64,000 nt of DNA, taken from Thamnaconus septentrionalis (taxonomy: Eukaryota > Chordata > Actinopteri > Tetraodontiformes > Monacanthidae). Location: the NCBI GenBank assembly GCA_009823395.1, contig CM020502.1:31002444-31066443 (forward strand), read 5' to 3'. Positions 1-54,772 of this stretch are shown here, piece by piece (within the stretch, counting starts at the first letter, position 1; each line of letters starts with the position of its first letter). Made by a program: the position numbers and the translations under genes. Below the pieces are notes generated by a model. It was not told where the DNA came from, ran no database searches, and worked only from the letters and a program-made list of their open reading frames with translations.

Positions 1-497
1 ATGTTTATTTAAGGGCTTTTTAACTTTTATTTTCTTGGAAAAAAATTATTGGAATTGATGAATGTTTTTTCTGGGCCAAACATCTTTTGCAAATTATGAA
101 GCAAATCTTTCGAATTTGTGACTTGCGAGAAGAAAAATTGTCTCAGAGCACCAAGCCGAGTTCGGACGGGGGCCAAGAACTGCATAAAATGTTGCAGATT
201 TTTGAAGAAATACTGTCAGAAAGACGAGAGAGGTCATCTTCCATGCAGCTCGCAGCCGTTTTCGCAGCAGGAAACACTTTCAGCTTAAGATTCACGGCTG
301 TGCAAAAGCGACCCAGGGGAGAGAGTTTTCACGCGTGCGGCATAAATTTCTTTCTTCCTGCCGGCCAGAGAAGCACTGAGCCGCTGCCAGAGTCGGAGTG
401 CCGGGACGGAATTCTGCTGTGTCACGTCAACTTCCCACATCAAGAAGAGTCAAACTGACAAAATTAAGACTATTTTTTAAAAATGAAGTATTAAAGA
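1..497. other. no recognised feature
   Basis: I see no exon, RNA gene or classified repeat here. An open frame of 123 codons exists on the plus strand but resembles no family I recognise and has no splice or codon support. If vps50 continues to the left, this is intronic sequence. Confidence 0.4.
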
Positions 498-625
498 GAA
501 CTGGCGACTTGTCCAGGGTGTCACCCTGCCTTCGCCCTAAGACAGCTGGGATAGGCTCCAGCAGACCCCCGTGACCCTGAAAAGGAATAAGCGGGTATAG
601 AAGATGAATGAATGAATGAATGAAA
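498..625 (+). repeat. 3' fragment of tRNA-derived SINE
   Basis: About 110 bp match the 3' half of the complete SINE copies at 20633-21008 and 33453-33822. The shared text includes the segment reading 'cagctgggataggctcc' and the ending in a (GAAT)n tail. The tRNA-like head with A and B boxes is absent, so this is a 5'-truncated copy. Confidence 0.85.
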
Positions 626-2344
626 GTAAATTAAAAGTAATAAAGGGCTGTTGCGTCACTCTGGAGTCTCTTTGGTGTATTTTTAGCCGGCCGGACTTCA
701 CTGAAGGAGGCCCTGCAGCGTCAACAGTCACCGCGCACGAGTCTCCAGCTTGAAAAACAGCAGCCGTGACATTTAAGATTTCATGCATTTTATTTACTAT
801 TGTTATTCTTGTTGCTGGGTTTTTTTCTTTTTCTTTGCCAACTTCTGAGGACGGAAAAATATAAAGCAGGAGGCACCAAGTTGGAAATCGGACTGGATCG
901 AGACTTTAGCCAGATTGGAAAAAAAAAACCCACGGTGACGTGACTTATAGCTGGGGTGTGAGGGCGGGGGAGTGGTGGGGTCACATGGCGTCACCTGATG
1001 CATCTCCAGCGCCTGCCGAAGACATCGGGAGGTTCTGGAGCTGCAGAGAGACGAGGAGTCAATCAGCCGGAGCGACGGCCACTGACGCTTTCCTGGAGAT
1101 GAGAGCAGCAGGATTCACGACGGGGAAGAAAAGTTGTTTTTTTTTGGAAATATTCTCAAACACGCCGTCGTCACACCTGCCAGCCAGTAAAAAGAAAGAA
1201 AAAACAAAAAAACTGTATCCATTAATTTGCTGGAAATAACAGCTGGTGTTGATGACGGAGGGGAAAGTTGTTCATCAGGATGTTTTTGTTTTTACGTATG
1301 ATTAAAAATAAAATGGATAAAGAGCCAATAAAAAAACTCCCAGGTTAATTAATTTTTTTTTAACATTCTTGGTGGAGAGCGACAAAGTCGACATTCAGCA
1401 GACACTCATCCATCATCACCGCCACTCGCCGCTTCCTCAGAAACAGGCCCGGCTTTCATTTGGCCCGATTGGAAGTTGGAAAATATTCCTGCTCATTTTT
1501 CATTTTCTTTTCCTTTTTTTCCACCTCTGGACACTTCGATTGCAAACAACGGACGACTTTGTCTCAGCGAGTTTCGTGCAAATGGAGGAAGGGCGAACAA
1601 GAGAGAGGGAGGGAGAGAGGGAGGAGGAGTGACGGAAGGAAAATGCTCTGTTTTGTTTCTATGGCAACGGCAGCTGGTTGTCTGCAGTTTGGCCACTGTT
1701 TGTTTGTTTGATTGTTTGCTTATTTTAATGGGAGTTTGGCCGCTCTATGTGTCCAAACTGGCTGCAGTTCACCCATGGGGCGCTCAAGAGGAGTCCAACA
1801 CTAATGACTGGGTGAGGTCGGGAGCTGCAGGAGACGATTCCTTCGCCTCCTCAAGCTGAACGAAGATAGAAGAAAAACAATCTGCAGGCTGATTTACTCT
1901 TGCAAAAAAAAGAACAAATAGGAGGTGTTGAATTAATTGTAATTAATGAATTAATTCTTAAATACACGGGGGTGAAAAAGATTATGGTGACCTTTAAGCA
2001 TGACGACGGAGTCAAAACAAAAATAAAACTAAACAATCTAATTAAACAGTGTGAGAGAGAGAAAAAAAACGCTGATTAATGAACATCATCAGTTGAGATT
2101 CACTTTCTGCTGTTTTTCCCCTTTTCTTTTCCTGCTGTCGACTGCATGACGAAGGTTCATGTTCTTCCTCTGGAGAATCAAGCAGCTGCCATCATATCCT
2201 CGTCTTCATCTTGTAAATTGGTTTAATCTACAGTGAGCATCTCACACCGGCTTTTTCTCTCCAAACACTTTAAACACTCGATGCAAAAATTAATTGGCTT
2301 GGCTGAGGAACATCTGTGTGGGCGTGTGAAAGCTCAGCAGCACC
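626..2344. other. non-coding, no recognised feature
   Basis: AT-rich sequence with short homopolymers. Short open frames occur on both strands but none has recognisable similarity or exon structure. Confidence 0.4.
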
Positions 2345-2608
2345 AAGGAGAAGAGGGGGAGGAGGTGGACGAGGAGGTGGTGGTGGTGGTAGTGGATGAG
2401 GAGAAGGTGCAGGAGGAGAGGAAGAGGTGGAGGAAGAAGAGGAGATGATGAGGAGGAGGAGGAAGAAGAGGAGAAGGAGGAGGAGGAGAAAGAGGAGGAG
2501 ATGAAGAGGGGGAAGAGGAGGAGGAGGTGAAGATGGAGGGGGAGGAGAGGAAGAGGAGAAGGAGAACAAGAAGAGGAGGAGGATGATGAGGAGGAAGAGG
2601 ATGAAGAA
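2345..2608 (+). repeat. polypurine (GGA/GAA)n tract
   Basis: About 260 bp of almost pure purine on the plus strand, a degenerate GGA/GAA repeat. In the vps50 transcript direction it reads as polypyrimidine. Its open frames are low-complexity artefacts. Such tracts can form triplex (H-DNA). Confidence 0.9.
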
Positions 2609-3139
2609 CCTCCAGCAGGGTTTTTAATTAGCTGGTGCTGCTGTTGCTCAGCTGAAGTGGCTCTTCTCACAATGAGCCATTAAAACATCATGTTTTCTCT
2701 CCTCCCTCCTCAACCAGGCCACTCTGACCCCTCCACACCTCGTCACTCATCACTCCAGCCTCCTGCTGGGATTATCAACCAGGACATGAGAAGATCTCTG
2801 AGACGACACGCCGAGCTGACAAACACATTTTTTGTTTAGGGTTCGTAGTGACGCTGGAAACATTTGAAAACAGTGGAGAGGAAAAAAATAAAAAACTTTC
2901 ATTCAGGCAAAAAGTGTTTTTCAGGGTAGTGAGGCAGGACAAAGCAGCTTCCCACAGCGGTGGGAAAATAAAGAACCCTCAACCATAAAGTGCTGCCGCT
3001 CTGGTCTGTTTTTGTTTTTTTTCCATTTCTTTTATGTCTCCTGCTAATGTTTCCTGTTGTCTGCACAGGTTTCAGAGGGACAATGGCCAGTTTGACAGAG
3101 GCTGAACGAGGCTCCGCTCAATACTAACAGCATCAGCCA
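2609..3139. other. non-coding, no recognised feature
   Basis: Mixed-composition sequence between two purine tracts. No exon or classified repeat is recognised. Confidence 0.4.
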
Positions 3140-3395
3140 GAAGAGGAGGAGGAGGCAGAGGAGAAGGACGATGAGGAGGTGGTGGTGGAGATGAGGAGGC
3201 GGAGGTGGTGGAGGATGAGGATGAAGAGGAGGTGAAGACAGAGGAGGAGAAGCAGGAGGAGATGGAGGGGGAGGAGAATAAGGAGGATGTGAGGAGGGGG
3301 GAAGAGGAGGAGGAGGACAAGAAGAGGGAGAAGAAGAAAAAGGAGGAGGAGGCATAGGAGGAGATGGAGGAGGCGGAGGATGAGAAGACAGCTGG
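3140..3395 (+). repeat. polypurine (GGA)n tract
   Basis: A second degenerate purine tract of about 250 bp on the plus strand, same strand sense as the tract at 2345. No gene is supported despite three overlapping minus-strand open frames. Confidence 0.9.
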
Positions 3396-5341
3396 AAGGA
3401 AACATCCCTGATGAACAGCTGCGAGAGAAAAGGCTCGTTGAATAAAGTTTTTCCGCTGAAGATTTCACAGTAAATTCACCTCCTAAACTTCATAGACACC
3501 GACAGGAAGTGCCGCCTTCCAACTCGCTGTGCTGTTTCCTCTTAAGCCCCGCCCACCAATCCGCCTCAAGACTGATCACTCAGATGAACAATCAGCAATC
3601 AGCGCATTAAAGGGATTTAAAGGGTTGTGGCCGGGGCGTTCAACCAGAACAATGAAAAGATCCAAAGATGCTTTTATGGCATATTTTACTTCACTCTGAC
3701 ATCACTTTAATGCATACGAACCTCCAGACTGGAACAAACAGCGGCAGTTTCAAGGTTTAACCCTCAACCAAGCCGGCAGCTGGGCGAAGAGCGAGAATTT
3801 AAAGGGACGGTTCGCTAAATAAAAAAGAATCTTCCACCACGATGTGGAGTTGGACTAAAGTTCTCCTGAAGGACACCAACTGTGGTCCACGTCTCCGTTC
3901 TGCTGGATCCAACATCAGCAGCGAAATCAAACTAAGATGGAGGCGACGCTAACCATCAAAAATGCAGCGACTGAGTTTTTTTTTTTTTTGGTTATGTATA
4001 TATATATATATACACTGTATTTTTTTGAGTCAACCTTCATGCAAAAGTGAGCAGTGGTGAAAATGGCTGAAATAAGATGAATGTGGCAGAACAAAGTTTC
4101 AAAGTTTGTTTTGGCGGCTGAGGTCTCAGTTCCTCAAATTCCCAGTCACAACTTGTTTATTCATTTGGGTTTTAGACAGTTTGGTCCAGACCTCCATCCA
4201 GGTTCATGGCAGCCAAACAGGTTTTTGGAAAAAAGGAATAAATAAAAAAAAATAGAAGAGAGAAGCAGCTTCAAGTAACTTCAGTAAAGGTTGAGTGATC
4301 TCGGCCTCCAGCCCCATAATTCTGTAATCACCTCTGGTCGGCCAGGAGCCGCTGATCTCTCCATCTTCCTGACTGACTGACTGACTGACTGACTGACTGA
4401 CTGACTGGCAACACCCACAGAGACTCACTGGCCAATCGCAGCCCAGCAGAAAAGAAAGCGAAATGCCCTCCCTGTCACTGACTGGGACTGGAAAAACCTG
4501 GATCCCATCAGGGAGCTCAGTTTATGACATGGCACCTCCTTCCTTCCTTGCTTCCGTCCTTCCTTCCTACCTACCTACCGCCGGATCAGTCCGGATCGGT
4601 CTGGAGGGGGCGGAGTCAAGAGCTGAGGGGAGCTGGGGAAACAGGAAGAGAAGGGGCTCCGGCAAGAAGTGGAGGGAGTATGAAAAGGGTTTGAACGACT
4701 GCTATGGGGATGAATTATGATCAAGAATCCCATCAAACAGCGCTGACCTCTGGTGATAAAGGTGGTGGCGGAGGTGTGTGTCTCAGCCATCCCAGCCAAT
4801 CAGACGAAGGCAGCGGGACAGAGCTAAGGGCACTAGCGCTAAGCTACAGGTTGTCAAAAAGAACAAAAACATCCAGACGGTGTCTGTTGATGTCAGAGTT
4901 GCAGGTCTGGAGATGTAGCACTGATCTGATACTTTGCAGGAACTGTGTGATTCCACTGGTGTGATCTACGGGGCGCCACCAGAGCTCCGCTCGTCCAAAT
5001 TCTTTGAGTATTTTTTGGTGGATTTCAGAACAGAGCCGGTCTGCCAGCAGCAGCTGGAAGACTAGCAGACGTACACCGAAGCAGTGGGACCTGGTGTTTA
5101 CTTTTGCTGCTCTCGGATGACAAACCTCACAAAGACTGACAGCTGGTGACATTTTCCACAGACGGCCATGTGTATCTGAGAAGGAGGAGGGAGGGGGAGG
5201 GGATTTCCCCACCCTCTCCCTCAGTCCGGAAGGAGGTTCCAGCTCCAAGATCCAACAGCAAATACCTGGCTGGATCTCAGTTTGCACCGAGAGATTAGAG
5301 GTTTTTCAATGATGATGATGATGATGGGATGAACAGACAGA
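3396..5341. other. non-coding; (GACT)n microsatellite at 4371-4407
   Basis: No exon recognised. A perfect (GACT)n run of about nine units lies at 4371-4407, and a short (TA)n lies near 3999-4013. Otherwise it is unremarkable intronic or intergenic sequence. Confidence 0.45.
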
Positions 5342-5597
5342 GGAAGAGAAGGATGGAGGAGGAGGAGAAGTAGCGGGAGGAGGAAGAGGAGTGGGAGGGG
5401 GGAGGAGAAGGAGGAGTAAGAAGGGGGGAGGTGCAGAAGGAGGAGTAGGAGGAGAGGAGAGAGGAGGAGAAGGAAGAGGTAGAGGAGGGGGAGGAAGAAA
5501 AGGAAGAGATGGAAGAGGGGGATTGAGAAGGAGGAGGAGAGAAGAGGTGGAGAAGAACCAGACAGGACAAGAAGGGAGGTGGAGGAGGAGGAGAGGA
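5342..5597 (+). repeat. polypurine (GGA/GAA)n tract
   Basis: About 255 bp of near-pure purine on the plus strand, preceded by (GAT)n at 5311-5326. All open frames across it are low complexity (R/G/E or S/P/L). Confidence 0.9.
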
Positions 5598-5730
5598 TGA
5601 GTCTGAGGAGAAGCGAAACGACGGTGAGTCACTGCTGGTTCTCGGGATCCTCGGCCGTCTCTGCTGAAGTCGATGTGGCCGAGAGGTCGCCGGCGTGCGA
5701 CCTCCACCCGCCGACAGCGATATGTGGTGT

Positions 5731-5760
5731 CTGACTCAGTCGTCTGACTGACTGAGTCAG
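5731..5760. promoter_or_regulatory. palindrome holding two AP-1-like sites
   Basis: A perfect 11-bp inverted repeat with an 8-base loop. Each arm contains the AP-1 (TRE) consensus, TGACTCA at 5732-5738 and TGAGTCA at 5753-5759, 21 bp apart. The motif is visible; a regulatory function is only inferred. Confidence 0.3.
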
Positions 5761-6416
5761 CCGACTCTGATCTCGATAAGGGAAACAATGCGGGCAAGGA
5801 TTCCCATTTGAGCCCGATGGCGGCGCAGAGCGACTGCTAAGACGATTACGAGCATGCAACTTCCTGTCGGGCGCCCGAAGCAGGAAGCAGCAGGAACGAG
5901 TCATCGGCCAACTGCAGGGGTGTTCACCCGGGGAGGGTGGAGCTTGGTATGTGTGAGAGCCGTTCAGCTTCAGTCAGGTTCAGCGGGTGAGTCGTTTTTT
6001 TTCCGACGGACCATCGAACTCGTCGGAGAAGATCGTTAGCTAACACTGGGCCTCACAGCTGGCTGCTGGGATGAGGAGGGCGGGACTAAAGAGGTGACCT
6101 GAGACGATGACCTGAGATTCCCTCCAGCTTTTCCCATTCAGAGGACATTCCCAGTCCGGAGCATTTCAGGCAGGTAATCAAGAGCGACGGCGGCCAAACG
6201 AGGGAGGTGATTGGAGATGGGATGCGGCCGCGGTCCACTTGGGAGCCGCCGTCATTACCGCCGCCTCCGTTTTTTTCTAGCTGTCTGCCGGCTGCCGCGG
6301 CGACTCGGGGGGAGAAAACCTCCAGGATTTGGAAGCTCAATTGAAATGCGGTGCGCAATTACCTTTTATAATGTGTTTACAAATGAGGTGAAACCCCTGC
6401 TGCCAACCTGGGAGAA

Positions 6417-6419
<3 letters not shown>

Positions 6420-6460
<41 letters not shown>
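6420..6460 (+). repeat. (TG)20 microsatellite
   Basis: Perfect TG dinucleotide run. Confidence 0.98.
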
Positions 6461-6462
<2 letters not shown>

Positions 6463-6699
6463 TGAGGGAAGGGGGGCATTTCTTTGTACAGAAGAACTCT
6501 ATATCAGACAGACAATTTCGAAAAACAAAAGAAGGGGAAGAAAGTAAAACGCAAGACCCGAGAGAGAAATTAATAGTTCGGTTTATGTTTTGCAGTTACA
6601 TTGTCGCTTTTTTTGTTGTTGTTGTTGTTATTCTGCACCAGTGACTTTGGTGCAAAATAACAAAACTTCAATTCTTAAATGATTGTGTGTGTAGTAAAA

Positions 6700-6835
6700 G
6701 GGAAATGACTGTATTACTTTTATGGTGTGCACTGCCCTTGTATAGTTTATTTTTTGTATTGTTTTTAGTGCTGCAACAGTGTAGTTTCCCAATTTGGGAT
6801 CAATAAAGTACAACTATTCTATTCTATTCTATCAA
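6700..6835 (+). repeat. LINE-like 3' tail with (ATTCT)n
   Basis: A segment of about 90 bp, including 'cccaatttgggatc' and 'ataaagtac', is homologous to 46440-46530. Both copies end in a short tandem tail, (ATTCT)n here and (ATCT/GTCT)n there. This pattern is typical of 5'-truncated non-LTR retrotransposon ends; the family is not identified. Confidence 0.65.
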
Positions 6836-6921
6836 ATTATTTCATATTGTACCTAGTTATTATTTCTTGGCCTAAAATCTGTTTTACCACAATCATAACA
6901 CTGGTCAACACCAAATTTGTT

Positions 6922-8165
6922 GTTGTTTTTTTTTAGCTGATTTAGGATCATTTTGATGTGCTGAATCCAAAAATGACATTGGTTTTGCTCAGTCAGGTCA
7001 ACTTTCTGAACTACGCTACGTATTTGTTTTTTGATGTCTTTCTTTACATGTATGGGTATTTTCACGTCATATGATGCAAAATTCTTTGATATTTCTTGCA
7101 ATCAACGAAATCTGAAGATTTTACAATATAATATTAAAAAACAATTAGTCAATTATGACTGACTGTTTTTGTTTTTTTTAATATTACAAGTGAATGAAAT
7201 GGCTTCGATCTTGTAAAAATAAGCCTGACATATTCTTCTACATCTGCAGTGAATACACCATTGTTCCTAACAGGAATCTAGTCACAAGTTTCATAAAGCA
7301 TGCTTACCAGTCTGTCTGAAGTTTGGAATCCCCATGGTTTGGAGAGAGCCGACAAACCATGTCACTGACTGCTACTTCTGCACTATTGATGTGACTGGGA
7401 TCGATCACCAGAAAGAACCGAAGCAGCCTCAAGTATCCTGATCTTGAATCATATGTGATGAAATTCTAGCACCTGTTACTGGAATCAGTGACAAAGATTC
7501 CTCCACTGTTCCTGAAGTCATGGTAAATGGACTTCACTTACATAGCGCTTTTTCCAGCACCTTCACGGTCCCCCAAAGTGCTTTACATTGGCTTCTCATT
7601 CACCCACACACATTCATACGCCAATGGGTGGCTGCTGCCAGGCAAGGTGCTGCCTTGCCCCATTGGGAGCAATTAGGGTTCAGTCCTGCATCAGCATGTG
7701 GACAGTTGGAGCCGGGATTTGAACCGCCAACCCATTGATCATCAATTCACACAATTCACAATTAGATGCCTCTACCAACTGAGCCACAGCTGCCCATAAT
7801 AATGATTTTGCGCAATTAAGATGTAACGTTCAATTCACATGTACTTACCTTAATCAATGTCTATTATTCAATTTACAGAAATTGAATGTTGTAACATTTA
7901 ATACATTCTGTTAGAAAACGTTTTTTTTCTCCACAAACCTTTGCTTAATGAGAAATATGAATGAAAATCAACTGATAATGTCACAAAAATGTCATCAATT
8001 TAGCCAGAAGATCTGACTTTTCAAAATCAAATTAGCATAAAAACCTGACCTGATTGAGAAAAACGGATGTCATTTTTGGATTCAGCGGTGCAAAATGGTC
8101 CTAATTAAGCTGAAAAAACATAGACAACTTACAAAATGTTTTTTGTTTTTTTGTAACCCAGTGTA
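6922..8165. mobile_element. inverted-repeat DNA element remnant with nested SINE
   Basis: The segment near 6922-7001 is repeated in inverted orientation at about 8075-8165. The shared core reads 'gaatccaaaaatgacat' on the left and its complement on the right. The arms are about 80 bp with mismatches and enclose about 1.1 kb, including a SINE at 7519-7796. This looks like a decayed terminal-inverted-repeat transposon or a foldback element. No transposase frame is visible. Confidence 0.5.
7519..7796 (-). repeat. tRNA-derived SINE (second family)
   Basis: Read on the minus strand, the right end carries an A-box-like 'tggctcagttgg' and a B-box-like 'ggttcaaatcc' about 60 bp later, so the head is tRNA-like. 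The body, ending in 'aagtccatttacc' on the minus strand, matches a SINE type common in teleosts. It is distinct from the SINE at 20633 and 33453. Confidence 0.75.
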
Positions 8166-8531
8166 ATCAACTAACAAAGGGCAAAAATCACAAAATTGTT
8201 CAATGATCAGGGCATTTTCCAGTCAAAAGTATCATATTGTATTGTATCGTTATTGGTAGTGGCGATACTAGCTCTGTATTTACTTTGTATCGAATTAATA
8301 CCAAGACCCCCAGCATCGCCCACCAGTACTGACAGCAGGTGAGGTTAGTTTTGGGAAAACGAGGCATTTGACCAGCAGTGAGATTTCACAGAAGAAGCAA
8401 GAAAGAAGAAAGAAGGAGGAAGAAGAAGGTCGACTGGAAGCCATCAGCCATCCGCTAAATCAAAGACGAAACAATTACAAAACTGCCACGTTCAGGCCCG
8501 ACGACACGTGCACACATTCTCCGCGGAGTAG

Positions 8532-8562
<31 letters not shown>

Positions 8563-10156
8563 GTGTGTGTGTGTCTCTATCTCGCACCAGAAAGCAGATA
8601 AACATATTCTCCACCGAGCCAGACAATTACCAACAAACAGCCTGCGGGCCAAAAAACAAGCGGCAGCATCAGCGAGCAGCAACCTCGGCCTCCAGCCGCT
8701 GCTCTCCGCTTTCATCTCTTTCCTTCCCGCCGAGCCGCCTAATTTGCTTCGCCGTCAACGGAGCGCAGCTCAGCACCCACATGGAAAACAAACATCCAGT
8801 TTTGTAAAAGAGACGCTGACGTACAACGGGATCGACAGTTTTAGCGTGTCGAGCTAAAAGGGCTGAAGAGGAAAAAGAGTTCTGTGCTTTTGGGAAGATC
8901 AACACAAAGTTGACATACAAAACAAATAACCTTCTTCTTCTACTGTTGCTCGTGACACAGAAACCCTGCCCCCACATCTGAAAATAATACGTAAACAAGC
9001 CATTAAACGGCGTATTTAGCTTCAGTCCTCGCTGCCTCTCGAAAACAAAAACAAATTGAGTATGTAAATGTGAGCCTGAGCCTGTGCAAGGGCCAGAATA
9101 CATTTTCTCCTTCATTTCCACGGCTGATTGACTCCTCCAGGACGCACACGCGGCGACATATGATGGAAATCTAATTCGACAGCGCACAGACAATATTAGC
9201 ACGTTTTCCAATAATGCAGCTGCAGGCTCGGGGCGATAAAAGCCCAGATCTCCCTTTGTCTCGGGGATTTGCACACGTACTCCAGGGGGCACCACAGCAA
9301 ACCGATCTGCATGATTCTTTCTTTTTTTTGTTTTTAAACTCATGAGAGGTCCTACCTGGCCCAACACTAGCATCTCTCAAGGCTTGTGGATGCACTCAAA
9401 GACGCCCCCTAGTGGCTGTTGTTTGTTTTGTTTCTTTTCGACATCCTGTTTCCTTGCAATTTGACCTACAGAGCCCGAATCTGGCGGAGCATAACTTTAA
9501 TAGACCGGACCTGCTCCTCACATTAATATAAAATCTGATGATCATGAGCTATTGCTACTTCTTTTTAAACCATATTTCATAAAGAAGTGAAACTTTTTTG
9601 TTTGTTTGTTTGTGTATCCCATATTATGGCAGAGCTGAGGCCAGAGAGGAGCTGTCCGGTATGGAGATGATGGTGTAATAGAGGAGGCAGGATGTGGATG
9701 GCTCTAATGTCACGGCAGAGTGTGCAGAGTGCACGTTGCTCCACCGCCGTAGCAGCAGCAGCGGCAGCAGCAGAAGCAGCAGCAGGCTAATTGTCAGCGC
9801 AGTGAGGCGGCGGCTGATTGAGGCTAATGGAATAACACACACATCAGCCTCCAGTGTGTCCACTTAAAAGGCAGAGAGGTGCACGGACGTGGCAGCGGCC
9901 GCCGGACACATAATGACCCGTAATGCATTTCGTGGCAACGCGGGGCCCCCCGGTGGCCCCGGAGGGCTCTCATTTGGTGCAGACGGACAGACAGGAGAAA
10001 AAAACAAAAAAGAAGGAAAAAAATTGGATGCGCAAAAATGGGAGAGAAAAGTGTTTGAGGGATGAGACGGGCTATCGGAGAAGGGGCTGATGGGAAAAAA
10101 AAGTGAGAGGCTGGAAGACGAGAGCGAGACGGAGGAGAAGGAGGCGGCGCTCCTAC
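8166..10156. other. non-coding; (GTT)n(GT)n at 8531-8574
   Basis: Contains (GTT)10 followed by (GT)7 at 8531-8574 and short (AGC)n near 9748-9785. A minus-strand open frame of 234 codons (8669-9373) has no recognisable domain and no exon signals, so I do not call it a gene. I searched for the next vps50 exon (after residue 661) and did not see it. Confidence 0.45.
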
Positions 10157-53581
<43,425 letters not shown>

Positions 53582-53892
53582 CTGGTGGTGGGGGGCGAGA
53601 AGGAGGAATGAAGGTCGTCACGGGAGAAATACAACTGGCAAAGAAAGTCAGTGAAGAAAGTCTCTGACAAAGAAAAGGAAGGAGGTAATTGTGGAGGAGG
53701 GGGGAGGAGAAGAAAGCAAGAGGGAGAAGAATAAAGTGAGGACGTGGAGAAGATGGGATTAGATGAGGAGGAGATGAGGTAATCAGAGGCAAGGTGCTAC
53801 TGGTGGTGGTGGAGGGGAGAAGAAGCCAGACTGGGAGCTGTTCCGAGCTTCTCAGGCCTTTGGGGATGAAGATGAGAGGAAGAAGGGCAACC

Positions 53893-53933
<41 letters not shown>

Positions 53934-54226
53934 GATTCTCTCCGCTGACAAAACATCAGAGCCTCATCGATTAACATGCGGCGCATCCGTCCAGGCTTAT
54001 TGCTGCGCCGGGTCTTTTTCCAGAGCCGAGGTGCTGAACCCACCACGTCCCTGATGAGCCAAGATACAGTCACAGGTCAATAAAGGAGGGCGGAAGACTG
54101 GAGGAGGAGGAGGAGGAGGAGGAGGAGGAGGGGGAAGAGGGTGAGGGAGGGGGGCCACTGGCAGGAAAACAAAAGGGGGGAGAGTTGCTCAAGTCCCAGT
54201 CAAAGTCAAGTTCAAAGTCTGAGGGC

Positions 54227-54267
<41 letters not shown>

Positions 54268-54724
54268 CATGACTCCAAACTTACACTGAATGAAATAGAC
54301 ACCCCCCCTCCTCCTTTTTAATACAATGTGTGTGTTTCTTATCAGCATTAATATCTCTTATTAGCCAATAACAGCACATTTCATAAGGCACCTAATGGAG
54401 AAGGATATTACAACATGAAAAATCACTTAATCATACAGCAAAGGCCAGATTAGCTGGGTGGGTGTGGCTTCCATACAGGTACTCTGACAGACGGCTTGCT
54501 TCAAGCGCACCAGGGGATTGATACAGAGGGTTTTCGGCCCGTTGATGCTGATAGAGGATGGAGGGAGGGGGGAGAGGTGGAGAGAGGAGGGGGGGCAGAC
54601 TGGTGAAGGGATGGGGAATCAGGGGGAGTAAATAAATCTGCATTGCTCCAGCGCACATTCACACCCCATTAAATAAAAGTGCAGGAATCTCTGGCTCAGA
54701 TCTTCAAATGCGGCAGACAGAAAA

Positions 54725-54772
<48 letters not shown>

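Noticed and set aside
8669..9373. 234-codon minus-strand open frame
   Set aside because: No recognised domain, no low-complexity explanation and no exon signals; one such frame in 64 kb of moderately GC-rich DNA is plausible by chance.
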